From positions 1 through 17,774 of the forward strand of contig CAMKQS010000024.1 in NCBI GenBank assembly GCA_946414975.1: a stretch of DNA of 17,774 bases, in the 5' to 3' direction. The DNA comes from an uncultured Caryophanales bacterium (lineage in GTDB: Bacteria > Bacillota_I > Bacilli_A > RF39 > UBA660). The notes under the pieces are model-generated. The model saw only the letters and a program-made list of their open reading frames with translations. It did no database searches and was not told the DNA's origin. Below are positions 1-7,413 of this stretch, one piece after another. The position numbers and the translations under genes are program-made. The first letter of the stretch is position 1, and each line of letters starts with the position of its first letter.

Positions 1-73
1 TAAAGTACGCCATATGTTTAATAAAAAAGAAAATTAAGTTAATATTCACTAAATTACAAGTATACTTTAAGAT

Positions 74-280
74 GTAAATAATTTAATATTTATATCTTAT
101 TTTTTTATGTTAAATTATTTACCAAGAGTTTAAGTGAGAACGGCAAATTACAGAGGTCATAGAATCTAACAAATTGACAGTTCAGCTTTTATTTCTATTA
201 TTAATTTAGTTTAAGATAGTGAGGTCGTAGAATCTATATAACAAGCTTGATGAAATAATGGTGGAAACAAGAGACTTAAA
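74..280 (+). ncRNA. Candidate IS110 bridge (guide) RNA region upstream of the transposase
   Basis: This non-coding stretch precedes the transposase and its ribosome site. Seen: a perfect 13-bp stem (74-86 with 110-122), followed at once by CAAGAGTTT (123-131), then two near-identical 16-base segments (153-168 and 221-236). Known: IS110-group elements carry a structured non-coding left end transcribed as a bridge RNA with two guide loops, one for donor and one for target. A 5' stem-loop followed by two similar segments fits that layout, but I could not fold the RNA, define the element's left boundary or assign guides. No convincing promoter was found. Positions 1-73 are AT-rich with nothing I recognise. 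Confidence 0.3.
153..236 (+). repeat. Two direct 16-bp repeats, GAGGTCRTAGAATCTA
   Basis: Copies lie at 153-168 and 221-236, 68 bp apart, and differ at one base (A or G at the seventh position). Both are in the leader of the IS110-family transposase. They could mark the two loops of a bridge RNA or transposase-binding sites. Confidence 0.75.
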
Positions 281-298
281 TTCAGAAAGGAGTAAATA

Positions 299-1501
299 AT
301 GAAATCAGTATTAAGTGTTGATGTAGCTAAAGGAAAAAGTATGATAATGTTATCTACTGAATATGGAGAAGTATTGATTGAACCTAAAGAGATAAAACAT
401 AATTTTCGTGATTTTAATGAATTAAAAGATAAAATTGAAAGTTTTAATTTAGAAGATTTAACTATTTTCATGGAATCAACAGGAATATATCATTTGCCAG
501 TAGAAAGATATTTTAAAGAAAATAATTTTAATACATTAGTAATTAATAGTTTAACGACCAAAAATAATTATGATACATTAAGGAAAACAAAAACTGATAC
601 AAAAGATTGTATGAGATTAGCTAAATTATTTTTCGTAAATGAAGTAGAATATCATGATTTGTCTAAAAAAGATTTATATGCTAATTTGAAAGCAATGACA
701 AGACAATATTTTTATCTAACTCAATTAAATGTGAGTTGTAAAAATAGATATAAAAGACTTATAAATATATGTTTTCCAGAATTTGAAGAAATATTTAAAG
801 GCAGCAGAATATATGAAGAAACAGCATTAAACTTTATTAAAACCTTTCCTCATGCTTATATAGTAAAAGAAAAAAGAATAGATGCATTATACAATAATTT
901 GTATAAAACTAATTCTAGACATGATTATTATTATAAGAGGTTAGCAAACAAAATCAAAGATATAGCAGTTAATTCATATCCAGGTGTCGATAAAGATCAT
1001 TCGGATGTAAAGAACTTATCTGATATGGCTGCTATTTTACAAGAGAATATTAAGACAATAAATGAATTAAAAGAAAAGATGATAAAAACTGCAAAAGAGT
1101 CACCTTACTTCGATATAATTAATTCTTTTTACGGGATAGGAGAAGTATTAACAACCGAATTATTAGGTGAATTAGGTGATATAACAAGATTTGATAATCA
1201 TAGACAATTAATTGCTTTCTGTGGTTTAGATCCAACAATAATTCAATCTGGGAAAAGTATAAACGTGCATGGAACTATTTCTAAACGTGGAAATAAATAT
1301 GCAAGATGGATATTATTTAATATTAGTCAAATAGTAGTTAAGTTAGGGCATCAATGTCCTGGACACCCCGTATATGATTATTATTTAACAAAAAAAGCAG
1401 AAGGTAAACATTATTATGAAAACCTAACTGCTTGCTCTACAAAAATATTAAGAATGTTATATACAATGTGCAAAAATAATACAACATTCAAAATAAATTA
1501 A
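299..1501 (+). CDS. IS110-family transposase (DEDD type)
   Basis: A 400-aa DEDD recombinase that would move its insertion sequence by a RuvC-like, serine-assisted mechanism. The N-terminal DEDD domain shows SVDVAK (first Asp), the Glu in MESTG near residue 60, and the paired Asp in TKTDTKDC near residue 100. The C-terminal Transposase_20 domain starts around residue 265 (FYGIGEVLTTELLGELGD) and includes FCGLDP and a Ser-rich stretch before SKRGNKYARW. Length and domain order are normal and the frame is intact, so it may be active. AAAGGAG lies 6 nt before the ATG. Non-coding flanks of about 300 bp lie on both sides, typical of IS110/IS1111 elements that carry guide RNA; IS110 versus IS1111 group is not decided. 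These elements usually lack clear terminal inverted repeats, so the IS ends are not marked here. Confidence 0.93.
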   Translation: MKSVLSVDVAKGKSMIMLSTEYGEVLIEPKEIKHNFRDFNELKDKIESFNLEDLTIFMESTGIYHLPVERYFKENNFNTLVINSLTTKNNYDTLRKTKTDTKDCMRLAKLFFVNEVEYHDLSKKDLYANLKAMTRQYFYLTQLNVSCKNRYKRLINICFPEFEEIFKGSRIYEETALNFIKTFPHAYIVKEKRIDALYNNLYKTNSRHDYYYKRLANKIKDIAVNSYPGVDKDHSDVKNLSDMAAILQENIKTINELKEKMIKTAKESPYFDIINSFYGIGEVLTTELLGELGDITRFDNHRQLIAFCGLDPTIIQSGKSINVHGTISKRGNKYARWILFNISQIVVKLGHQCPGHPVYDYYLTKKAEGKHYYENLTACSTKILRMLYTMCKNNTTFKIN

Positions 1502-1533
1502 CAAATTAATTTTAACATATATATAATTACATT

Positions 1534-1573
1534 ACACGAAAAAAATTAAAAAAACGCATATTTTCGTGTTTTT
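1534..1573 (+). terminator. Hairpin and T-tract after the transposase
   Basis: ACACGAAAA (1534-1542) pairs perfectly with TTTTCGTGT (1561-1569), and T residues continue to 1573. It sits about 30 bp after the transposase stop. The 18-nt A-rich loop is long for a terminator. Confidence 0.5.
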
Positions 1574-1578
1574 AGTCG

Positions 1579-1587
1579 TGGTATAAT
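1579..1587 (+). promoter_or_regulatory. Extended -10 promoter for the downstream non-coding RNA
   Basis: TGG followed by TATAAT (1582-1587) forms an extended -10 element just after the hairpin at 1534-1573. No good -35 box is seen. Transcription from here would begin near 1594 and run through the structured intergenic region to the terminator at 1792-1815. A TTGACA at 1606-1611 has no good -10 partner. Confidence 0.4.
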
Positions 1588-1593
1588 ATTAAT

Positions 1594-1815
1594 ATAAATT
1601 TAGTGTTGACAAAACTTAGATAGTCAATTTATTAATTAGTTCGCAAGATTAAGATATTACGATTTACTAAATGTGTTATATAATGTATCTTAGATAAGCA
1701 ATTTAGTAAAACAAGAGTTTTGATACCTGAACTTGACGGTGGCACAAGCTGCATTTAAATCCAAAAAAGAACTAAAGATAAAAATTTCAAAGGCTAGGTA
1801 AAACTAGTCTTTTTT
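1594..1815 (+). ncRNA. Candidate structured non-coding RNA downstream of the IS110 transposase
   Basis: The 320-bp gap between transposase and Fic remnant holds what looks like an independent transcription unit: an extended -10 box, a hairpin, and a terminator. The hairpin has a perfect 10-bp stem (1663-1672 with 1701-1710) followed one base later by CAAGAGTTT (1712-1720), the same stem-then-CAAGAGTTT arrangement seen upstream of the transposase at 74-131. This could be a guide RNA of the IS1111 (downstream) type, a leftover left end of a second IS110 copy, or an unrelated leader. GGTGGCAC at about 1738 recalls a T-box core, but no specifier stem or regulated gene is present. Confidence 0.35.
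1792..1815 (+). terminator. Intrinsic terminator
   Basis: GGCTAG (1792-1797) pairs with CTAGTC (1804-1809; one G-T wobble) around a 6-nt loop, and six T residues follow. It ends the candidate RNA before the Fic promoter. Confidence 0.7.
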
Positions 1816-1839
1816 GTGGTAATTGTGCTTGCTTTATAG

Positions 1840-1845
1840 TATAAT
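1840..1845 (+). promoter_or_regulatory. -10 box upstream of the Fic remnant
   Basis: A consensus TATAAT lies 25 bp before the chosen ATG. No recognisable -35 at 16-18 bp. Confidence 0.4.
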
Positions 1846-1870
1846 ATATATAGTTATAGTGGTGATATAT

Positions 1871-2260
1871 ATGCTTGAAAATAAACTAAATATTACCAAT
1901 GAAGTAGAGCTTGCAAAAGAGGAAGAAAGAATAACAAAATTAAAAGCATTAGAATTATTTGATACAAATAAGATTAATGAATTTGAAGTAGGAACTACAA
2001 AAGGATTATGTGATATTCATAAATTTTTATTTAGTGAAATATATTTATTTGCTGGTGAGGTAAGAGAATTAAATTTAGCTAAAGGTAATTTTAGATTTGC
2101 TGCAGCAATGTATTTAAAAGACGTACTTTTTAAAATAGATTCTATGCCCGAAGATACATTTGAAGATATAATAAAAAAATATATTGAAATGAATATAGCT
2201 CATCCATTTAGAGATGAGAATGAATCCTTAGTCAAAAATAAATTATTATTTTCTAATTAA
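1871..2260 (+). pseudogene. Truncated Fic/DOC-family protein
   Basis: A 129-aa product resembling the N-terminal two thirds of Fic-domain proteins, which usually transfer AMP to target proteins. Family-like segments are DIHKFLFSEIYLFAGEVR (about 48-65) and KGNFRFAAAMYL. The catalytic loop begins at residue 111 as HPFRDEN, where the family has HxFx(D/E)GNGRxxR. The GNGR anion-binding part and the helices after it are missing, replaced by a short unrelated tail ending at TAA. The catalytic His is present but ATP binding should be lost, so AMPylation is unlikely. ATG 1871 is chosen because GGTGA lies 5 nt upstream; a longer in-frame start at 1823 has no ribosome site. Position next to an IS element suggests decay by rearrangement; a retained regulatory or antitoxin-like role cannot be excluded. 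Confidence 0.75.
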
Positions 2261-2272
2261 TGTGTGATAAAA

Positions 2273-2968
2273 ATGATTTATATAACTGGAGATAAACATG
2301 CTGATTTTGGAGAAGTCTTTTATTTTTGCTATGCTAATGAAACTACTTTGGATGATATATTAATTGTGTTAGGTGATGCTGGAATAAATTATTATGCTAA
2401 TGACAAAGATAAAGCACTTAAAAATAGTTTAAAAGAACACTATCCAATAACTTTTTTCTGTATTCATGGAAATCATGAAGAAAGGCCAGAAAATATAAAG
2501 ACTTATAAAACAAAAAAATTCTATGAGGGAATTGTATATTATGAAGAAGATTATCCAAATATATTATTTGCTAAAGATGGAGAATTATATAATTTCAATA
2601 ATCATAAAGTTTTAGTTATAGGTGGAGCTTATAGTGTTGATAAATATTTTAGATTATCTAGAGGTTATAACTGGTATGAGAGTGAACAACCAACCGAAGA
2701 AACAAAAAATAAGGTAAAGAGTGTTTTAAAAAATTTGGATAATAAAGTTGATATTATTTTATCTCACACTTGCCCTTATAAATATTTACCAAGAGAAATG
2801 TTTTTGGAAGGAATAGATCAAAGTACAGTTGATAATTCAACAGAATATTTTTTAGATGAAATAGAAGAATCTACTGATTATAATTTATGGTATTGTGGTC
2901 ATTATCATACAGATAAAAAAATAGATAAAATAATATTTATGTTTCATAAAATTGAAGAATTCAAATGA
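2273..2968 (+). CDS. Calcineurin-like metallophosphoesterase
   Basis: A 231-aa soluble protein with the full set of metal-binding motifs of this fold: GDKH at 6-9, GD at 34-35, GNHE at 66-69, a lone His at 165 (LSHTCP) and GHYH at 209-212. Such enzymes hydrolyse phosphomono- or phosphodiesters using two metal ions; the substrate cannot be told from sequence. ATG 2273 places GTGA 5 nt upstream and puts the first motif at residue 6, as is usual; GTG 2264 in frame would add three residues. It begins 12 bp after the Fic remnant's stop and is probably co-transcribed with it. The protein looks complete. Confidence 0.85.
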   Translation: MIYITGDKHADFGEVFYFCYANETTLDDILIVLGDAGINYYANDKDKALKNSLKEHYPITFFCIHGNHEERPENIKTYKTKKFYEGIVYYEEDYPNILFAKDGELYNFNNHKVLVIGGAYSVDKYFRLSRGYNWYESEQPTEETKNKVKSVLKNLDNKVDIILSHTCPYKYLPREMFLEGIDQSTVDNSTEYFLDEIEESTDYNLWYCGHYHTDKKIDKIIFMFHKIEEFK

Positions 2969-3258
2969 TTATAGTTGAAAAATAGTTGATTATTATTTCT
3001 TTATATTATAAAGTTTAAAAACTACTTTTAAAGAGAAAATCAACGATAAAATAAGGTATATTAGTTGTTTTTGCAAGTTCAAAAAAAGTTGGTGGTGTAA
3101 CTATGAAACTTTTAAATTCTTAATTTTTAAGGAATTTGAAATTTCGTGGTGCATTCCCATATCCTGTTGCGATTAAAATTTTAACTATTTTTTGATTTAA
3201 TAGTAATCATCTATAATTTAGAGTATAATTCAATTAAATATTTGAAGGAAGTGAGATT
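2969..3258. other. 290-bp gap without a recognised gene
   Basis: AT-rich and without a supported ORF. It holds an imperfect hairpin around 3110-3147 (AAATTC with GAATTT, plus outer GAAA with TTTC) flanked by GGTGGTG and CGTGGTG. Two TATAAT boxes (3212-3217 and 3224-3229) before the RhuM gene are possible -10 elements without clear -35 partners. No known RNA family was recognised. Confidence 0.4.
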
Positions 3259-4275
3259 GTGAACAAAGTTGCTGATTTAAATAGTATAGTTTTATATCAA
3301 AATGAAACTGGGAGTAAAATTATAGAAGTGTTATATGATAGTGAAGATTTCTGGCTAACCCAAAAGACTATGTCTGAATTATTCTCTGTTAAAGTCAATA
3401 CTATAAACTATCATTTAAAAGAGATATTTAATAGTGGTGAACTAAAAGAAAATTCAGTTATTCGAAAAATTCGAATAACTGCTAACGATGGAAAAAAGTA
3501 CAATACTAGTTTTTATAGCTTAGATGCTATAATTGCTGTTGGGTATAGAGTTAACAGTTTTGAAGCTACACAATTTAGAAAATGGGCTACTAATACATTA
3601 AAAGAATATATTAAAAAAGGATTTGTAGTAAATACAGAACTTTTAAAAAATGGTCCTAAATTTGGTAAAGATTATTTTGATGAATTATTATTAAAAATAA
3701 AAGAAATAAGAGCAAGTGAAAGAAGATTTTATCAGAAAATTACCGATATCTATAAAGAATGTAGCTATGACTATGATAAAAATAGTGAAACAACTATAGA
3801 GTTTTATAAAAATGTACAAAATAAACTCCATTTTGCTATAACTGGAATGACTGCTCCAGAAATAATTTATAATAGAGTAAGCTCAAAAAAAGATAATATG
3901 GGCTTACAAACTTGGAAGAATTCTCCTAAAGGTAAAATATTAGAAAGTGATGTAGTTGTTGCTAAAAACTATTTAGATAAAGAAGAAATAACCGAATTAA
4001 ATAATTTAGTATCAATGTATCTAGATTATGCAGAAAGGCAAGTAAAACTGGGACACATTATTTCGATGAAAGAATGGAAAGAAAAATTAGAATTGTTTTT
4101 AAAACTAAATGAGTATAATATTTTAAAAGATAATGGCAAAATAAAAAGAGAGATTGCAGATTCTTTGGCTCTATCAGAATATGAGAAATATAGAATAAAA
4201 CAAGATCAAAATTATTTATCTGATTTTGATGAACTTATTGAATTTAGTAAAAGTAAGGCAAATATTAATGAATAG
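3259..4275 (+). CDS. RhuM-family (virulence RhuM) protein
   Basis: A 338-aa protein matching the RhuM family, named from a Salmonella SPI-3 gene and common in genomic islands; its biochemical role is unknown. Recognisable parts: DFWLTQKTMSELFSV near 31-45, a predicted helix-turn-helix-like start; SFYSLDAIIAVGYRVNS near 90-106; TQFRKWATNTLKEYIKKGF near 110-130; and TGMTAPEIIYNR near 193-204, all typical. It starts with GTG; AAGGAA lies 8 nt upstream after the long untranslated gap. Its last codons overlap a 34-codon ORF by 8 bp. The family's scattered presence in accessory regions agrees with the neighbouring IS and Fic remnant. Full length, no defect seen. Confidence 0.88.
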   Translation: MNKVADLNSIVLYQNETGSKIIEVLYDSEDFWLTQKTMSELFSVKVNTINYHLKEIFNSGELKENSVIRKIRITANDGKKYNTSFYSLDAIIAVGYRVNSFEATQFRKWATNTLKEYIKKGFVVNTELLKNGPKFGKDYFDELLLKIKEIRASERRFYQKITDIYKECSYDYDKNSETTIEFYKNVQNKLHFAITGMTAPEIIYNRVSSKKDNMGLQTWKNSPKGKILESDVVVAKNYLDKEEITELNNLVSMYLDYAERQVKLGHIISMKEWKEKLELFLKLNEYNILKDNGKIKREIADSLALSEYEKYRIKQDQNYLSDFDELIEFSKSKANINE

Positions 4276-4372
4276 TATTGAATTTATTAGTGATGCTTAT
4301 ACTGAAGATGGACTTGCAATCATAGAATCTCAAGTAAAAAGTTCAAAACAAAAAGTAGAAGAATGGATTTAA
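4268..4372 (+). CDS. Small ORF, 34 aa, unknown
   Basis: The ORF starts inside the end of the RhuM gene (8-bp overlap) and stops 9 bp before preA. The product is hydrophilic and probably helical (GLAIIESQVKSSKQKVEEWI). It may be the leftover C-terminus of a displaced gene rather than a real small protein; no convincing ribosome site precedes it. I do not recognise the family. Confidence 0.35.
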   Translation: MNSIEFISDAYTEDGLAIIESQVKSSKQKVEEWI

Positions 4373-4381
4373 GGAGAAAAA

Positions 4382-5878
4382 ATGGAAAATAATGATAGAT
4401 TAAAAAATAATGAATTATTACTAAATAGAGAAGTAAATAAGTGTGTATTTTGTTATGATGCACCATGTAAAAAAATTTATAAAAATATTGATCCATCAAG
4501 AATAATTAGAGCACTTAAATTTGATAATAAAAAAGGGGCATATACATTAATAAATAAAGATACGTGTTTTTTAAAAAATGCTGATTCTAATATTAAATGT
4601 CCATTAAATGTTGATATCGATTATATATTAAAAAGTATTGTTAATGATAATAATGTATTAACTAATATAGAAGATGTAGATATAAGTTCTGAAATATGTG
4701 GTGTGAAATTAGAAAATCCATTTCTGCTTTCTTCTTCAATTGTTGGAAGTAATTATGAGATGTGTAAAAGAGCATTAGAAAGTGGATGGGCTGGAATTTC
4801 AGTAAAGACTATTAGTATGATGCGTATGGATGAATCTTCACCTAGATTTTCTGCTTTAAAAGATTGGGACGAATCAATTCTAGGTTTTAAAAATATAGAG
4901 CAACTCTCTGAGCATTCAGTTTTAGAAAATATGGAAATGATAAAAAAATTAAAACAAGAATTTCCTAATAAGGTAATAATTGCATCAATTATGGGTAGAG
5001 ATTTAGAAGAGTGGAAATATTTAACTAAAGAAGTGACAAAAGCTGGTGCGGATTTAATAGAATTAAATTTTTCTTGCCCAAATATGAAACATAAAGATAC
5101 TGAATCTGTTGTTGGACAGAATAAAGAACTTGTTGAAGAATTTACAAGAATTGTAAAAGAGAATACTAACGTTCCTGTGCTTGCTAAAATGACACCTAAT
5201 ATTACTGATATATGCGTTCCAGTACAAGCTTCCAAAAAGGGTGGTGCAGATGGAATCTCTGCCATTAATACAATTAAATGTATAACAGGTATTGATATAG
5301 ATACACTAGTTCCAGAACCACAGGTAAATGGTAAATCATCATTAGGTGGTTATTCTGGTCGTGCAGTAAAACCTATTGCTCTAAGATATATATCTGATAT
5401 GATTAATGATCCTGAACTTGAAGATTTATATTATAGTGGTATTGGGGGAATTTATACTTGGAAAGATGCTATTGAATTTTTATTAATTGGTTGTACAAGT
5501 ATTCAAATTACTACAGCAGTTATGGAATATGGATATAGAATTATTGATGACCTAATATTAGGATTAAAAATATACATGAAAGAAAAAAATTATAAAAGAG
5601 TCAAAGATTTTATAGGATTATCAAAAGAAAATTTAATTAAAAATGATGAATTAGATAAAGATACAATTGAATATCCAAAAATAAATTATGATAAGTGTAT
5701 TGGTTGTGGTAGATGTTATATATCATGCAAAGATGGAGGACATCAAGCAATAAACTTTAATGAAGAAAGAAAACCAATTATAAATGGAAATAAATGTGTA
5801 GGATGTCAGTTATGTAAGCTTGTGTGTCCGCAAAAGGCAATTGAAGTTGCGTTAAAAAGAGTAAGTAAAAATAATTAA
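4382..5878 (+). CDS. preA: NAD-dependent dihydropyrimidine dehydrogenase subunit PreA-like
   Basis: A 498-aa flavo/iron-sulfur protein of the dihydropyrimidine and dihydroorotate dehydrogenase family, expected to reduce uracil and thymine to the dihydro forms (or the reverse) with FMN in a TIM barrel (about 95-415). The catalytic Cys sits in NFSCPN (Cys232). Two [4Fe-4S] ferredoxin motifs close the protein: Cys 439/442/445/449 and 472/475/478/482. The first 80 residues are unusual for PreA: CVFCYDAPCKKIYK resembles the N-terminal Fe-S domain of the partner PreT or of mammalian DPD, but with fewer Cys (21, 24, 29, 62, 73). No PreT gene is adjacent. AAGGAG lies upstream of the ATG. An RdgB-like gene follows after 28 bp, suggesting a nucleotide-salvage operon. 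Confidence 0.88.
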   Translation: MENNDRLKNNELLLNREVNKCVFCYDAPCKKIYKNIDPSRIIRALKFDNKKGAYTLINKDTCFLKNADSNIKCPLNVDIDYILKSIVNDNNVLTNIEDVDISSEICGVKLENPFLLSSSIVGSNYEMCKRALESGWAGISVKTISMMRMDESSPRFSALKDWDESILGFKNIEQLSEHSVLENMEMIKKLKQEFPNKVIIASIMGRDLEEWKYLTKEVTKAGADLIELNFSCPNMKHKDTESVVGQNKELVEEFTRIVKENTNVPVLAKMTPNITDICVPVQASKKGGADGISAINTIKCITGIDIDTLVPEPQVNGKSSLGGYSGRAVKPIALRYISDMINDPELEDLYYSGIGGIYTWKDAIEFLLIGCTSIQITTAVMEYGYRIIDDLILGLKIYMKEKNYKRVKDFIGLSKENLIKNDELDKDTIEYPKINYDKCIGCGRCYISCKDGGHQAINFNEERKPIINGNKCVGCQLCKLVCPQKAIEVALKRVSKNN

Positions 5879-5906
5879 TAGAACTTATTATAGAAAGAGG
5901 TGTAAA

Positions 5907-6464
5907 ATGAAAAAAGTTATATATGTGACTGGAAATAAAGCTAAGATTGAAAGTGCTAGGCATGCATTAGAACCACTTGGCTTTAAAATTGATAATATTA
6001 AAATGGAGACTCCAGAAATACAGGCTGATGATGTAGTAGAAGTTTCTAAATATTCCGCACAATGGGCTGCACAAAAGCTAAATAAACCAGTTTTAAAAAA
6101 TGACTCAGGTTTGTTTGTAAATGGATTAAAAGGTTTTCCTGGAGTGTATACACGATTTGTTGATGAAACAATAGGAGAAGATGGATTATTAAAATTAATG
6201 GAAAATATAGAGGATAGGACAGCATATTTTAAAGAATCTATTGCATATTGTGAGCCAGGAAAGAGCCCAGTAGTATTTGAAGGAATTACCAAAGGAAGAA
6301 TCGATACTAAAAAGTCGGGTTCTAATGGATGGAGTTGGGATTTTGTTTTTATACCTGATGGTGAAGAACAACCTTTAGCTTGCTTTGAAGATGATAAAAA
6401 ATGGGATTTTTGGAGTCAAGATGCTTACAAAGATTTAGCAAAATATTTAGAAACTAAAAATTGA
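5907..6464 (+). CDS. RdgB/HAM1-family non-canonical purine NTP pyrophosphatase
   Basis: A 185-aa protein of the Ham1/ITPase fold, which removes dITP, ITP and XTP from the nucleotide pool by cleaving them to monophosphate and pyrophosphate. Seen: the N-terminal nucleotide loop TGNKAK (8-13), NDSGLFVNGLKGFPGVYTRF (65-84) with the conserved DSG and PG..(S/T)RF, and SWDFVFIPDG in place of the usual GWGYDPIF region. The sequence is nearer the archaeal/eukaryotic ITPase branch than E. coli RdgB, so I give no symbol. A clear GAGGTG precedes the ATG. It lies 28 bp after preA and before a terminator, so the two are probably co-transcribed. Confidence 0.87.
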   Translation: MKKVIYVTGNKAKIESARHALEPLGFKIDNIKMETPEIQADDVVEVSKYSAQWAAQKLNKPVLKNDSGLFVNGLKGFPGVYTRFVDETIGEDGLLKLMENIEDRTAYFKESIAYCEPGKSPVVFEGITKGRIDTKKSGSNGWSWDFVFIPDGEEQPLACFEDDKKWDFWSQDAYKDLAKYLETKN

Positions 6465-6471
6465 TTATTAT

Positions 6472-6501
6472 TAAATTATTTTAATATAATTTATGTTTTT
6501 T
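6472..6501 (+). terminator. Intrinsic terminator after the preA-RdgB pair
   Basis: TAAATTAT (6472-6479) pairs with ATAATTTA (6486-6493) around a 6-nt loop, followed by TGTTTTTT. The stem is entirely A-T, so it is weak. Confidence 0.45.
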
Positions 6502-6556
6502 CAATTATGAGATTAAAAACTTTAATTAAGTTAAATAAATATAGGCTTTAAGCTTA

Positions 6557-6585
6557 TTGTAATATATACTTTTCAATGCTATAAT
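6557..6585 (+). promoter_or_regulatory. Promoter for the nucleosidase gene
   Basis: TTGTAA (6557-6562), a 17-bp spacer, then TATAAT (6580-6585), with TGC directly before it forming an extended -10. Confidence 0.7.
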
Positions 6586-6605
6586 CAATTTAGGATGTGA
6601 TGTAT

Positions 6606-7334
6606 ATGGATAAACCAATTATAATACAGGGAGCGTTGCAAAGTGAAATTGATTATTTGCTAAATATTTTTAATATAAAGAAAAAAATAAGTATTGGTAC
6701 TTTTTGTTTTTATGAATGCTCGTATAAAGAATATCCTGTTATTATATGTAAAACAAAAATAGGTGAAATATCTAGTGCTATAGCTACTTCTTTGGCAATT
6801 AAAAAATATGATCCTTTATTTATATTAAATCAAGGAACAGCAGGAGCTTTAGTAAAATGGCTAAATAAGGGCGATATAGTTATTGGAAAACAAATATATT
6901 ATCTTTCTGATTTTTCGACAGATGAAAATAAAGAAAATGAAATTATAAATCCGTGGAAAAAAGATGGATATAGAACAATTGATGGAGAATTTTTATCATA
7001 TAATGCTAATAAAGAGTTATTAGATTGGTTAAAAAGTCTAGATATATTCAGTAAAGATAATATATATTTTGATATTATTGGTAGTGGAGATATTTGGACT
7101 AAAAATTTAGATAAAATGAGATGCTATAATGATAAATATGGCATAGTTTGTGAGGCTATGGAGTGTTCAGGTGCTTATTTAGCAGCTAATAGTTTAGATG
7201 TCCCATTAATTTCTATAAGAGTGATTTCAAATAATGAATTTAATAATCAAATATATGATGATAGTATTGGTATTATTTCACAAAAAATATCGGTTGACAT
7301 TATAGACAAATTTTTACAAGAGAAAGTTATTTAG
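6606..7334 (+). CDS. MTA/SAH nucleosidase-like phosphorylase-superfamily protein
   Basis: A 242-aa member of the PNP/UDP phosphorylase superfamily, closest to 5'-methylthioadenosine/S-adenosylhomocysteine nucleosidase, which cuts adenine from these SAM by-products. Seen: GALQSEIDYLL at the N-terminus (Glu equivalent to E. coli MTAN Glu12), NQGTAGA near 78-84, and CEAMECSGAYLAAN with the ribose-contacting Met-Glu. Where E. coli MTAN has the catalytic Asp197 (ISD), this protein reads ISNNEF, so Asp is replaced by Asn; purine-base specificity or activity may differ. In-frame starts exist at GTG 6597 and ATG 6600; ATG 6606 is preferred since PIIIQGA then lies near residue 4 as usual. Single-gene unit between a promoter and a terminator. 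Confidence 0.75.
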   Translation: MDKPIIIQGALQSEIDYLLNIFNIKKKISIGTFCFYECSYKEYPVIICKTKIGEISSAIATSLAIKKYDPLFILNQGTAGALVKWLNKGDIVIGKQIYYLSDFSTDENKENEIINPWKKDGYRTIDGEFLSYNANKELLDWLKSLDIFSKDNIYFDIIGSGDIWTKNLDKMRCYNDKYGIVCEAMECSGAYLAANSLDVPLISIRVISNNEFNNQIYDDSIGIISQKISVDIIDKFLQEKVI

Positions 7335-7387
7335 CAAAAAAATAAACTAGAAATGAAATATCTAGTGAGAATAACCAAAGTTAATTT

Positions 7388-7413
7388 AAGGACTTTTAAG
7401 ATCCTTTTTTTTT
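7388..7413 (+). terminator. Intrinsic terminator after the nucleosidase gene
   Basis: AAGGA (7388-7392) pairs with TCCTT (7402-7406) and a T-run continues to 7413. A perfect ACTAGA/TCTAGT hairpin also lies just upstream near 7347-7368. Confidence 0.6.

Noticed and set aside
1712..1770. T-box-like core (GGTGGCAC near 1738) before a terminator
   Set aside because: The following bases do not continue the T-box consensus, the terminator is about 45 nt away, no specifier stem is visible, and the next gene is a truncated Fic, not an amino-acid gene.
4753..5265. Antisense ORF of 170 codons within preA, and similar antisense ORFs in 5778-6292, 12567-12857 and 16477-17169
   Set aside because: They mirror well-supported genes, lack ribosome sites and show low-complexity composition expected from the opposite strand of AT-rich coding DNA.
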